Assembly: GCA_030248215.1 (NCBI GenBank) | Contig: JASANG010002802.1 | Location: 124,001-188,000, forward strand | Direction of reading: 5' to 3' | Source of the DNA: Enoplolaimus lenunculus | Lineage: Eukaryota; Nematoda; Enoplea; Enoplida; Thoracostomopsidae | DNA length: 64,000 bases | Shown: positions 12,601-27,600 of the stretch, in pieces | Layout: each line of letters starts with the position of its first letter | Numbering within the stretch: position 1 is the first letter of the stretch | Made by a program: the position numbers and the translations under genes | The notes under the pieces: model-generated | The model's database searches: none | Told to the model about the DNA's origin: nothing | What the model saw: only the letters and a program-made list of their open reading frames with translations

Positions 12601-15600
12601 AAACATGCAGTTTAGATGTATTTTGCGTAAGTGTTTTAACTTGCAGCTGTAGTTAAGACACCCTCCCCCTCAATCAAGGGGGTAGCATCTATTAAGATCC
12701 GCGTAATATCACGCAATATATGTGTATAGATGGAGAAGTGTCATGCTCTCCATTATACACTCTTGATATTACATATATGCATGTATTTATCTAATTCTTT
12801 TAGTTTACCGTTGAGTGATTTAGGCAAACTTGATGACGAAAAACTGTTCGAAAACGATCCGATCAGAATGTTGTCAAATGCGTCACGGTCCTTTTGATCC
12901 ACCAAACGGTCGCGAAATAACCGGGCCCCTTCGTATATGACAGCGCGAACAAAACGCACTGAGCTGCAATAAACTAAGTTTGCCTTAAGAAATCGTGTCA
13001 AAAATACAAAACGTTTTTTGTGTTCTGAAGAAGTGTTTATAGTTTTGGTAGTAGAAAATCGACAAAAAGCGGTTACTTAAACAACTCTCCGCTTCACTAG
13101 TGATTCTTGTTGTTTTTCTATTAAAGGCGTTTGAAAAATACCGATACCCTCAAATGTGGAAGCCATTTGGACTCAGGGTACCTTACAAAATCATGAATGA
13201 CAAAAATTTTAGCAATAAACTTTAACTCTTTCCGTTAAATTCTATAAAACGTCTGTGATTTTGCCAGCCAGAAATCGCACGCAAAATCGTGCTATTGCTG
13301 CTTAGTAATGAAATATTGGTTACTGGCGAAAAAATATTTAATCAAAACGTTGCTCACTCGTTGTCAACATCATAACGTGTAAGTCCAAAAATCCATTGTG
13401 TTAAATCGCGTGGCGTAAACAAGTAATGCCTATGATCGTCTTGTTTAAATTTATCCCGAGTCTAAAATCAATTAAACATAATAAGTTTTTCGTAAAATAA
13501 GAACAAACGTACACAGCAGCAAAATGGTGAGTCAAATTGACTCTCTCCGAAATTGGCTTTTCAGGACTACACAAATTGAGTCAAATTCGACTCTGCCAGA
13601 GTCAAATTCGACTCATCGAGCGACTCAGTTAGTCGAATTTGACTCTGGCCGAGTCGAATTTTGACTCAGTTTGCGCAGTCCAGAAAAGCCTATTACGGAG
13701 AGAGTCAATTTGACTCACCATTTTTTGCAGTGTATATTCTACAGTAATAACTGAACAAAATCAAGCGAATACAAGTGCAAACGTATCAGTGACGTCCTAA
13801 ATATGGGTCAATATTCAAATCCTTCATTGAACACTTAAGTGCTGCTGTCGAACGGTAAAAATATAGTTACCCTTATAAATCATTTTGTAGTTCGCATTAT
13901 TCTATGTAATATTTTGATGAAATTCAAATACTTAACCAATTAACGCTTTTGATGATAACAAATAATTTAACCAGCGGACCGGTAATCCGTACGTCGTGGG
14001 TTCGAGCGCAACCGCATCAGCAGCAAAATTTTCGTGAAGCGCTCTATATATACGGTGCTGTTTAACTTAGAATTACCTTTGACCTTTGAGCATTAGTTTT
14101 CAAACACTCAAAATTTTAAGCAACAAAAACAACAACTCACTTGCTCATAAACAGCAACCATAGAATCCGCTAGGGTTGACGCCTTGGACAAAGAATCTTT
14201 TTGAGACAGTTGTTGTGCGATCACAGGCTCCATATACGCTGAACATATCAACTTCAACTGGTCTTTGTCCGGATATCTAAAATCAGCTATGATACTATTT
14301 AATTTCCTTGATGTTTTCAAACAATTACTTCAGGAGCCACTTTAAAGGGAAAGCAATTCACTTATTCATCATTATCTTTTGATTTCTATACCGGGGGCGC
14401 ATACAAGAATGATCTTTACGACATTTACTGCTAAAAGATTGCATAGTAGGCTTTAAAATTAGATTCACAGCGGGAACATTAAGCCTAAAACTTGGAAAAG
14501 CTTGCTCTAGTCATAAGGGCGTGGACACGGGGAGTCAGGAGACAAACCCCTTTGTAATTTTTCCCGGAAAGGTGTTAGACGTTTTTTCAGTTGGTAAATG
14601 GCACATTATTCTACTAATATTAAGCTAAAGAAAAAAGGAACTGGAGTTTCCAAGGATCGATTTACGTCTGAATTCAGCAAAGCAATAGTGGTAGACACAA
14701 CCTTCATTCGCCTTTGTCTTGCTACTGAGGTCAAACGCTTTATGGGTCATCCACGTTAAAATGCACGCACATTTGTAAAAAAAATGTTCTCCCTTTTGGG
14801 TGCCCACGTTGTCCCTACCCACTCTCTCTATACACTGTCTGAGATGTCAATATGTCATTGTCTGAACATTTAGACAATGAATATGCTCTAGGCCTAAATA
14901 TATGCTTGTCCTGACATCATTATCGGGAACTGTTATTGTCCATAGTCCCTCAGAAGGGACTCAAGTTTTTGCGTTGAACGATGGGTGTGAATATGTGTGC
15001 ACAGCTTGTGTTTTTAAAGTGTGCGCGTGTGCTAACGTAATGTCCTGACATCCTACAGACAACATGTATTTATCCAGAGTCCCTTCCGACAGAGTCTAGA
15101 CAATTAACACTATGTTAGTACAGCTATGAAACTGTACCTTGCCTCCAGGTAGTATGTGTACTTTGATGCTGTTCCTAATGGGGTGGGTGGAACATTTATT
15201 TCATCGGCGCTTGCATTTTAACGTGGATGACCCATTAAACGTAAAAAAGTAGCATTTTGTACACTTTCAGTCACATTTAGAATTAAAGCGTAGGATTTAA
15301 CAAATGCTTAAGCAAATAATCACAAAATAAGTGTTTTCTAAGTCAAAAAACCTATGTGTAAATGTGAGGAAAAGTGTACGAGAGCCAAAAATTTAAACAT
15401 TACACCACGGTACAAGTTCGCATTATTGACGACAAGCGCGGTGACAAACGATGACGTCCAGGCGTATCCGCAGGATTTAAACTTGCAACAAATTGAATTC
15501 CTTGCACTCCAATCCATTCAAGGTTATTATCATAGAACCCGCTGTATGTCAGAATCTACAAAGCATTTAAATTACAGATATACGACATTGGGGGCATTAT

Positions 15601-18600
15601 CCAGATGCGGCCAGGAAGAACTTAGCCCCTTAATTAATTTTTCCCCACCATCACAGAAAAGTGTCTACCTTGCTGGTAAATCAACTTAAGTTCTTGCATG
15701 TGCCTAATAAATTTTTTGCCCAATATTATCAAAGTCAGATGGCTACGGGAACATGAATTGTTATGAGACATTTTGGTAGGTAAATAGCGTTTTATTCAAG
15801 CTTAAGTTAATTAAACTAAACGCAAATATAAACACTACAGAAAATCGTTCTAATGGCCTAATTACAAATTTATCCGGAGCGGTTGCATAACGTTTACAAA
15901 TAAATAAGGCTGCTCAGTTTATTGGCCAATGACAGTAAAAGGCCGGACGTTGAATGATGATTTGGCGTATAAAAAACGTTAATAATAACATTTCTGCAGT
16001 AGCAAGGGCTACTTTATGCCTTTAAATTTCATTTGCAAATTTAAATAACATTACCTGTTGCAAAAACGCAATCAACATATTCGTTCCCCATTTGTCAAGT
16101 TTTGGCAAATTAATTTCTTTTAAGAAAAACACTAAATGTTCACTGTCTTTCGGTCGATACACTCGGCCAGTGCTGGAACTCATTTGAACGCAAACTTGGT
16201 TCAATTTTTGTATCACATCAGCTGGAGTTGTTTGAGCGTTACAGTATAGCGTCGTTAAACCGATCCGGCGGTCGTCTTCAAAACAGCCTTCGAGTATTAG
16301 GCTAAAATTAGACAAAAATATAGTATTTTTGTGTTTTCCCACAATATTTCGTTAACCGATGGTCTGATCAAAAAATTTAAACTGCGTTGAACTCAGATTT
16401 TCTATCTACGTCGACTGATATATAAATTGCATAACTTTTTGAGAAAATTTTTTTGCGGGTTTAAGAGTGGACTTCAGGGCCTCAAAAAATTGAATTTTTC
16501 AAAAATTCAAATCCCTGAACAGATGAGAGCTTCGGGTGGTTTTGACTCCTTCGAATCTATGAACCAAAAAATCATTTAATGCCAATTACGGCCTAACCGA
16601 ATAATTTTGATACCTCAAAATACAGCAATTTTAAAAAATTCAAAGGTCACGCTAAGAAGAGACGTCTGCGAGATTTTATCCCCTACAAATCTATTAACCA
16701 AATAATTCAGTTTATACGCATAAGCCAATTAATTTCTTCTAACCTTTTTCCACATCCTTCCGGACCAGCAATGATCAGCGAATGCTTTGAGCCTGGATAT
16801 ATCCAGGATTTTAAATTTTTCACATGCGCTTGATATCTTGCGGTTGGCACCGGTTTGATATCATCTAAGCCACCAAAATTCGCAAGAGTAACGTTTTGTG
16901 CCGGCTGTAAAAAAGATTACGTAAACATAACAAAGTAACTCAAACAATCAAGAAGTATTCAAAATGAACAAATCATTAAAAAGCTTATATATTCGTTTAA
17001 AAATAAGACACTTTTCCCAAACGTTACTGGCCATGTCTACCCAGTTCAGAAAACACTTTTTTCACGATAGGCACTAAATATGGCTTCTAGCTTTTTATAT
17101 AGACCGCCCTTCCCTTACTGATGACTGTTTCGAAGCATAATTACATAATCAAGTTTTTTCACTCTTAAGTGATCCTAAATTTCAACCGGGCCACCAGGCA
17201 TTAACTCAATCGACCAGATAGCCAGCCCAACTCTATCTTCATTTGTGTACTAATCTCTGATTCAAATACTATTTTGTTGCGCCTGCATTAACTTGAAACC
17301 AAGAAGATAATTCTACCTGACCAACAAACGTAATCAACGAGTCAAGCCTTTTGTCATAATCAATATTCCAAGGCGCAGATGGATCAGGTATAACAGCACT
17401 GAACCAGCTAAGAACCTAAAACAATGTTAATCGTCTTTTATGACATGAATATTCTTCAGCATCCGAAGATAGTTTTCAATGTATTACCAGGTTGTGAACG
17501 TGAGACTTTTTGACTAAGCATCTAAAATATTAGGCGCGCGGACGGTTCGAACTTACAAGCTACAGATACTAAAACGAACTTCGCGCTACTATACCGAAAA
17601 GCTTGCATGTCCAGCAACTTGTGCTGTGGACTTGTTTCAATTGTTGCGAACGTCAACTTTTTAAAATGTTCAAAATATTGCAAAATAATGTTCATCGTGA
17701 AAACTGTTGGCACTTTAAATTTTAAAGTAAAAAAATACTGCTACTCAATTAAAATCGTCTCCACGTTTTATTGTAGCTCAAAAAACAATACACTAACTTC
17801 CTTTGTCAATTCGGACATCGCGTCGTGTTTTAAGTTGCCGCCAATACCACGAATTAGAGCCAACGCAAATTCAAGAGGACTTTGGCATTCGGTCAACTGT
17901 GATAATCCATTATGAACAATCGCCAACATTGACACATCAAGTACAAATGAAGTTTGCTAAATATAATTTTGTACACCTTTTGTAGTGAAAACTTATTCTA
18001 TACTAAAATACATCTCAGTGGCTGATGCAGGATTTGTTGACGAGTTCCGCGTGTCACAGAATGTTCTGGATCCGCCACTGAGTCACAAGTGCCATCAGTT
18101 GCCGATATAACCAAATGTGCAAAATGGTTCACGTTGCAAAGTAGAAAACTTGAAGTTTTTTCCAGCAGTACCATATAGGGGGATAACTTCCAACTCCAGA
18201 GAAAATGCTACCCGTTTTTAAAGCTATTTAATAGCTACGGTTGCTTTTGTATAAAATCTTGAAAACTAGTTTAAAATTTCTATGCTTAAAATTCTCGGCC
18301 AAAAAAATTGCAATAATCAATTTAATATATTCAGTTTTAAGCTAAGATTAGACTTCAATCGAAACGCTCGAGTAAGAGACACTATCACCATAGACTATAA
18401 GGTATGGACGATGGAACCCGAAGGGGCATTCACGTTTTGCAGACATTTTGTACAGCACATGTTAATAATGGTCCATGATACTTAGGCTTAGGGTAAAGTT
18501 TACAGTTGGGCCATAAAAGTAAACAGAGTGCATTGTATTTTGAGCAGGTAAAGAAATAATGTATACGTACTGTGATAATAGATAATAAACATTTTTTGAT

Positions 18601-21600
18601 AACTTAAGTTATTTTTAATTTTGTTTTCCGGTATTTCGCCTTTTTTCGCTTATATTATTGAGCACAGCACACGCTTTCGCAGTGTGGGGCCGGATCCCTC
18701 TTGAAACGCAAATACAAAATGGTGTTTCTTCGCGTTTTCTCGAATGGTCTTTACTTTCGAATCCAGTCTATGCTTAGGCTGGTGTATATTCCGTCTCACT
18801 GACCCTTTCAGCGACTGCTAGTTATAGTCTATATAAATTTAAGCTCACCTTATCCAAAACCCATTGCAGAGCTTTATAGTAGTAGTCCGTAATCCATCGT
18901 GATAACTTGTCTCGAAACGGCTCAGGCTGTGAATTCAACCAAGAGTTAACAACTGATTTTACCTCGACGTCTTCTTCACTGCAACAAACAAATGCTCTTT
19001 CCAGTGACTTTGATAAATATTTTTTGTTTACAACCAAAATGCTGACTGAGCCAAACGGGGACTTGAAACAAATTTAAAGAGTGATTGACGTGGCCCTCAA
19101 CAAACCAAAATCCAGGCTGTGCCTAAAGTCATATCGAATACTTTATGTCAGCGAAATGTCTTACATAGAATCTTTTTGCAAAAGAGCGAAATAAACAGAA
19201 AAAGTTTTAAATGCTAAAATCCAAGAGGTTATCCTAAATATTGTCAATCGTGCTTTTTGGTCTCACGTAAAAGTCAGAAGCATGCCTCCCCATCTTTGTA
19301 TGTACCTTTAAAATACAATATTTACGTTATGCAAAATGATTCTTTTTTGAATTTTGAAATCTTTAAAGTTTTAAAATGAGTCCATTTTGAGAGTTATTTT
19401 TGGATTTGAGTGTTTTATATTCGTGCGAATTGTTGGCAGTTACATAGCTGAAAATACAATGAACAATTTACATTGAAAATTTTTAAACGTTTTGGCTTCG
19501 CGCTCGCGTCGTTTGGTTCGCGATGTTTCTACCCAAGCGTATGTGGGCCCCTCGTTTTTGGATCAGCTGCTACCAACTGTCTTTGCTACTGCTTTCTATA
19601 CGTACCTGAAAAACAACATCCCCATGCGTGATATCGTCGCAGGCGACGCATAGGACAAATCGTGTGTTTCGAACAAAAAGTTGACATTTGGTCCAAATTG
19701 AATGCGTTCACCGGACGGCATTGTTAACAACCGGTTATCATCGAGAACTGAATTCAATGCTTCAATCCAATCCGGATCAATATCACCGTCACAAACAATC
19801 CAGGAATGGACATCTAAAAACAAAAAAATCAAAATTAAGCCTCATGGATGGCCTCGCCTTCATGTCTACAGTAAAAAATCCCGAATGAGTCGGTTGGAAT
19901 TTATGTAATTATTCTTCTAGTTAGTGGTGGTCTGGTTTATCAAAATGCTAGTGCCGAATTTTACTGCCAGTCCAGCGTTGTTAAGTCTGATTGAGCAGTG
20001 GCGGTGGTATGACAGACGTAAAGATGCAGTATAGGCAGTTGTTTAAGCAGTGTTCTACTAAACCGTTAAAAACTAGCTTATGCAAGGTTCGTGTTATAAT
20101 CAGAGCAGCATGGGGCATGTTTTGTCCCTATTGAACTATTGCGTAAAGTTTTGTCTGCTCGTAAGCCAGATTCAAAAAAATCGTCTGACATCATTATGTG
20201 TAGGTCACCAGTTGTTTGTCAAGATAATACATAAAATGGTGTTAAACTAAATTTCAGGTGAAATCACTTTAACTTTGCCAGCTGTTTTAACTTTTTTGCG
20301 TGTTAGCTATAAAGGGTTTATTTTCTTCGTACGGTGGCGAACCCAAATGTGAAAAACTTACACGTACCTGCACTTTCTCGCATTACAGTTCGCGCGCAAT
20401 TGGTCAATATACCATCAGTCCATTCGCGTGTATCAATATCAGTTTGTCCAAGCAGCTAAAATGTAAAATAAAAACAAATTTAAATTGCTTATTTGTTTGT
20501 TTACTTATTTGTTTACTTCTTTGTTTGTTTATGGTATAGTTAAATACCATTTTAAAATTTATAACTTACATAAATGGAATAAAGTGTGGGTAGGAGGTAA
20601 CATTCATCGGGCTCAATCTATCGTACACAGAATATACCCAATTGCATACTTTTATCAGAAGCCTCTTCCACTTTTGGTATACCTACGTAATTAACAACCG
20701 TTAACCCCTTCTCACATTAAGTTGCCTATAGGCAACTCAGCGCAGAGTATATACGTTAAATAATATATATCGCACCGTGTTTAACAATTGCAACACGTAT
20801 ACATAGTACTAAATCACCACAAGACGTGAGAGCCCCCTCGGGCTCGAGCGTCAAGCTTCTATAGCTGAGTGGTGATGGTATACGCCTCCCACTCCAGTCA
20901 CTGGAGTTCGAATCCTAGCATACAAGTAGGTCTCAGGGGAAATAGAAAATATTCATGTGAGAAAGGGTTAAAAGTGTTCAAACTTCTGACTTGAATTTCA
21001 GCCGCGTAACCAAAATTGTCAGAAAAAAGTGCCGGAACTTTCTACAGAGTGAATCAGGAAAATTGTTGATAACCTAGAATTCTTTTAATGCTGTAGCAAA
21101 ATTTTTTTGGTAAAAGTGACAATGTTGTCAGTACGAGGACGTCAGGAGTTGCAGACATATTAAAATTAACTCTTTCATGATGTTTCTAACTATTCGCAAG
21201 ACAAAGATAAAGTATATACCTGGTACCGCGGTACAGCTTTCGGGTTCATTGTATAAATTTTTACAGTTTGCCCAAGGACTATTAATGCTTGTCGAAGTAC
21301 CCGCCATAAAGTAGATTTCCCAGATCCGCTTGGACCGACCAAGATTACTCCCATGCGTTGACGCAGTTGTTCATAGAGCTCAAATGCTTTTTTAATCTAA
21401 AAACAGTGCAAAAGGTGTGAAAGTATTTTTCACGGACAGTATCCAGGATTTCATATCAGGAGGGGATATTAACCACGTTTGATAGCTTTTTTGCCAGTGT
21501 AGCGCGTAAGAGAACTCATTGACCTCTGCAGATAATTCTACAGAATGTAAAAGCGCTTTTAGCCTTTCCAGACAATATGGAGGAATACGTCTCCAATCTT

Positions 21601-24600
21601 CTCTTTTGTCTACGCCATGTAATATATTTTTGAGTTATAAACGCAAGAATATATAAGTTTGCCGCATGCCCGCTTAAAGATCATTTTGCCCCCCCCCCTA
21701 AAATGTTCAGCTGGCTATGCAACTGCTTTTGTAATGCATCCCTCAACGAATCAAATCTAATTTGAGGATCCAGACAACTTACAGAAAGACCGCATCAAAT
21801 AACAATCCCATGAACTTTAATATATAAATTTAAAACATATATCAAATGAGTGCCGAACTCTGCGACAAATTCATTTTCGCGTTTAAGTTTGGTAACACAA
21901 ACCACATCAAATTTCATTTCATAATATGAACAAACTGTACATTAATCACACCAATCATCAATTCTGTATGCGTCTAAAATTAAATTTAATGAAACGAAAT
22001 ATTTTAAATCTTCACGCTATCATATCAAAATTATAAATTTACCGAATTTTAAGTGAAACAGTACCATATGAAGCCCTTGATGACAATTTTGCTGGGAATG
22101 AGGTAGAGATGGCACCTACGACCTGTGTATTACCAGTCCGCTGTTATAATCGCTTGAACAAAATGCAGTTTTGCAAGCTTTTCGCCACAATGACTCTGTA
22201 TGTAACGTAAATTTATAACTTTAAGATGTGTAAAAATTATTTCAAACCTGGTTTGAACTCAACGACAAATTAATTTCCGTTGACGACTTTTGTAGCGCTT
22301 CTCTGAGCGCATCGAATTCAGCATGTTCTAGTTTCACGTTCGGAAAAACGTCACTTATCAGTGCGTCAAATCGTTTTGAGTCAGAAAGTGTCAATTTGGA
22401 CAATGTATTAAACCGTAACGATTGAACTGAAAGTTGAGCTTCGGTCGATGCATCTGAAAATAAGACTACAGGGATCAGCAGTGTAGTGTTGCAGCAGACG
22501 AGAAGCTGGGGCCTGCCTCTTTCATTTAAGAAGTCGAAAAAATTTACCTAACATAAAATGAAACGCCTAATGAAAAAATAGCAAGATTCCAACATTACAA
22601 ATTTACTAAAATTGTGTTTGGCTTGTCGCTTCGCTTACGAAGCATCTCCTATTATCCTATACTGCGCAACTGCCTAAGCGATTCGCTCCAGTTTTGAATG
22701 AACTGCAAAAGAAACAGTCGCATTCCTCCCTATTTAAAGATCCGTCCTTCCTTGGTTGAGAAAATTTCTACGAAAAATTGTCCTCGACCCGTCTGCTAAT
22801 TTTTTGCTAAGAAGTATATCCCGTCATGAAATTTCTTTCTAAACACGAAACAAATGCATTTTTGTTGTGGTGAAACTTTTTCTCGCTCGCTACGCTTCTG
22901 TTTCTAAAATACCTGCAGGCTGCTTGGTATCTTGGCGATGCTTTTGAAGAAATTGTCCACAACCTTTTAGAACTGGTTTCAACGCCCTTAGACCCCAGTC
23001 GTAATGTTGCTGAGGTGTCAGTAGTTCTCTAGAAAATGATACAAAACAGCTTCATCTATTCGACTGTAAGCAAAATAAAACAATACAAACGCAGTTGCGG
23101 ATGTAGGATGTTCCGTTGGAAAAGAATAAATGGATTTATTGTTTTAAGGTGAAAGCGTTTACTTCATGTGTGTCAAAATTATACAATTTTTAATCGTGCC
23201 TAGTGAATGTTTTAATATTTTTTAAGAATTTGAAATCGTGCTGTATTTCTGTCATACTTTGCAGTTATTTGACGGGTAAACTCATTTTGAGCTTTAGATT
23301 AACCATTTTCATCACAAAAATATTCAGTAGCACATGGCTGCTGATAATATACGTCCACCATTGTTCACCTGGATCGGACACTGAACCCTGACATGATGAC
23401 AGCATAAGTGCATATGGTGGTTTTGGAACCAAGCCAAAAGAAGATCTATATATGTTTGGTCGCACATTGACCCAAGCTTAAGTAGCTCTTGCACACTTTC
23501 CCACAGTTTTAAGGTTAAAGATAGAGGTTAGGTTTAGGCTTAGGCTTATATGGGGTAAAAGAGCACAAGAGCCGCATAGGTTGGGCTACTAACTTTGCTA
23601 AACTAAAAACCGCAACCAGTTTTTGGCCAATTTGTCGAGCATCTTTGAACCCGTCGGCGAGCAGCAGGGTTTCAGCGATTTGCACATCATCTGGTCGACT
23701 CATAGCAACTGGACGAAACAGTTGTTTCAGATTATCGGGTAGTTTTTGCCGTCCGCCGTAACCTTTACCTGCTGGATTCATTGTGATAAATATCCCCGAA
23801 TTGAAATCAATTTCGATCTGAAAGACTTACTGTCGGGTTGATGAGACATCAGATAAGTTAAATTTAAACTTAACGTTAGTTTTAGCCAAGTTTTGTTTCT
23901 TTAACTAAAGTTGGAACTTTTCAATAAGAATCTGGGTTTAACCGAATTACTGATATGTCTTACAATTTGTTAAGCATGTAGCGGTAAAAGTAACAACAGC
24001 AGTAAACTTGAGTATTTTTTTAATTCAGAAGCAGTGAAGAATTGGATTGCAATTTAATTTCCTAAAAATTAATCTTTACAGAAATCAACAATTCTTTTGA
24101 AAAATAATACAAATTTTCTAAAACTGCATGCCTGAAACAAAAAATGACCTGATATCTAATTTAGGTGTAATATCCAGCCAAAAAACGACATCCGTATCCG
24201 ATTTGGGTGTGCGGTTTAAACCTACCGTATACCTAATTTTTGAGGATTGGCTCCCTAAATTTATAAACCTGCTTTCCGAAAATACTACAAATTTTGTTGC
24301 AATTGCATTTCCAAAAAGTCAAGAAGCTTAGGTCTTTGACATTCAAGCAAAATACATAGTTCAAACTAACAACAATCAATTTTAACTCTTAAACATGTAC
24401 TTTTACAGTACTCAAATACTACCAACAGTGCAGAAGCTAGATTCTAATATCTGGTTAACATTTGGTTTCGGTAAAAATTTATTGTTCGATCCCGGTTGCG
24501 GTATCGGTAAATTAATAACCGGTCGCTTCCTGGCAGCAACAATGTTGCAAAATATTGCATAAGCTTCGGCGGCTCACGACTGATGCTGGCTATTTCTTAT

Positions 24601-27600
24601 CTAAACTTTGAAAGTTTCGGATGATGCGGACCGCACAACATATAATACTGAAATAACTTCACAACAATGAAGCAGGAAACCAAACTCAATCTTAGTGGTA
24701 TTAATTCAAACACAATACTTGGTTTAAGCTTTGCTGGAGGCTATGACCTAAATTGAGCCGCTCTGGATACACGAGTTGCATCAAAACGTACATCTTTGTC
24801 AAGCAAGCGGCAAGTTTTATTGCGTTGACTTATTGAATCTTGTATCGTTTGAATTTGCATTGAAACGGCCGACAAAACGGTTTCATCCAATCGATTGAAT
24901 TCATCAAAACAACCCCACGCTCCGCATTTGACGAGCCCGATAAATATTCTACCCATTGATTGAACGTCGATTCCCTAAAAATTTTCAAAAATAGAAATTA
25001 TTGCCAATGTATAGAACAGGGCCGTAACAGTTGTATAAGCATATTCCTATGTCTAAGCCTAAGCGTAAGAGTAAAAATTAGCTTATACCTGAGCCGAAAC
25101 CTAACCAAAAAATTATCTTAAAGCTTACATTACACTCCCATAGATAAACTGTCTAACCAGGCTGCTCGTCACAGCGGAGCCGGCTCAGTTTACACTGCAA
25201 GCGGTCCATTCCAGCGCTTATGCAGTGCGGTTCCCGTTGCACGATCTGACCGCAAACTGGCAAGTTTTTTCCCGATCCGGTTCACATCACTACTGTGAAT
25301 AGGAATCAATCTAAAAGATTGAAAACTAAATATATACCTCATCACAATTAAACACTAAAACTTGGCGTCCAAACAATCCACCTAGCGCTTTGACAGATTC
25401 TGTTTTGCCTGTTCCGGCCGGTCCATACGGATTTCCACCGAGTCCCATTGCCATGGCTAAAAAATTAACAATAGCTACGATAATAAACTTTAAGTAGACT
25501 ATTAGACTATTTCTTAATATATATGGTTTAAATATGATTATAAAATTGCTTAATGTAGACTTGTCCTTGATAGATTGAGTTTACACCGAAATTATTGTTC
25601 CGATGTTTCAAAGTCGAAATATTTTGTATGGACTGCAAAAAAATCCGCTTGCTACGACGATATGTGAAACGGCTACAAGGGATGGGGTGGTTCTAAAGGT
25701 AGTACGCCCCTCACTCGTTTGCCTAGAGGTCTGTTCCATTCTGATTCATTTGAAGGTAGTGATCGGTACCAGAACAATTAATCTTGCCTAGAAAAAAGCC
25801 TAGACCTTCAACTGAACCTGAGCCTAAGCCTTAACGTTAAATGTGGACGGAAGTGTAAAATAGCAGCAATTTTAATCTTTGTTTTTACGCGATTTGAGTT
25901 GAAAACACTCTGAATACGGTACAATGAAGATTCTCATTTCCCATTATTTCAAGTTGTACGGACGTATATTTAAATATTTTTAAAAATACAAAAAAAAACT
26001 GAATTTGTTTCAGTCACAATGGTCACCTTGAGTCAATGTTAAATAGCATTTATCAGTAAGCGGCGTATGCACTAGCTTCATTGCATTTCCTTGATATTCG
26101 TATGTGTATTCAAATTCTGCTTCCACCATTTGCATAATTACGTTATCATTTCGAATATAATATCTGGAAAAGACATATTAATAAAAATTCATTATTAGCA
26201 CAAATTTATAAAAATTAATTATTCGGCTGTATATGCGGAACTATTTTTTGTCAGCGCAGTTTAGTTATCAAAATAACAGTTTGCCGTTTTGCACGGTCTT
26301 CGTAAGCCTAAAGCCTACAAATTCAATGTGGACCAAAGGGTACATGAACCAGCACAAATTGGATATCAATCGTTGAACCACATAATAAAACGTTTAGCAT
26401 TCATACTCACCTAAGTTGTTTTATCCACAACCAATCCAAAGTTGATGTGACATTGTTTGCAATTAATTGCTCAACGATTGCAATATGGTGAATTAAGTCC
26501 AAAATCAACGCTTTCAGCTTCAATTTGAGCACTGTCGTACCGGGATCTGAAACAAACAAACAGCGCATTTTGTAGTTGATCCTTAAATACAGTAGCAGAT
26601 CGACGCAAGGCCTTTCTGTGGTTGTTTTGTGACCCACCTCAAAGCACGACAAACATATACATACTGTTCTCCAGGGTGCAACACGGAACTGGTTTATACC
26701 GGAATCGGAATCGGAACAGTAAATTTATACTGGAATCGGAATCGGAACTACAAATTTTGTGACTATACGGCTAATTTGGATAAAAAATAAATGTTCATTT
26801 AGGGTGTCTGTTGGCTGGTAACAATTCTCAGCAACGTCGCATTATTTGGCTGTATAAAACTAAACTACAATCAATTTTTGATAAGTTACGTCATCGAAAA
26901 CAATTTAATAGATAAATGATGCCGAATTTTTAAGCAACATATCACAAGATGTAAGCCTAAAATTAAAATGTGGAAATTCCGATTCCGATGGATTGTGAAA
27001 TAGAAATCGGAATCGAAATCGGAACTCGTTTGAAACAGAATTCTAATCGGAACCGGAATTCTAATTGCACCCTGCTATTCTCGTATTCCATGCTAAACAA
27101 TTCCGTAAGTAATCGCATATTACGAATGTCTTGTCATGCAAAATTGGAAAATTGGTAGTTTTAGAGGCTTTAGAGTAAACTATTGTATTCTACAGGTAAT
27201 ATATTTTCCGGTTGTCTACGCTGGCTCGTGACACTTTTACTTGACGCTATTACCTCCCGAAATAAAATTTTTACTACGCTATTGATTAGCAATACCAAGG
27301 CGCGATCAATAGGAATCAAAATCAAAATCTTGGATTATAAGACGCTGTACTAAAATTGAGTTAGGATTCCCGCTCGCTTCGTTTTCGAGCTTCGCGCGGC
27401 CTTTCTGTTCGAAATTTCAAGATCGGCACGAGCCACGCTAAAGATTAGCTGTACAGCGTGATTGACACTACTGTAAAATTAATTTATTCTTTGACGGTTT
27501 AAGTATATTCGCTGGTAGTGTGGAACAGGATACCATTTCCGGTAAAAAGGCGGTATCAGTTTTCGTTTGCGTTTACGTTTCCGTTATAGAAATTTCAAAA

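Noticed and set aside
15354-15689. 111-codon plus-strand ORF
   Set aside because: Shadow of DYNC2H1 exon 44 on the opposite strand.
20828-20972. Functional tRNA gene
   Set aside because: A and B boxes are present, but a cloverleaf with an acceptor stem is not; the shared tail shows a SINE.
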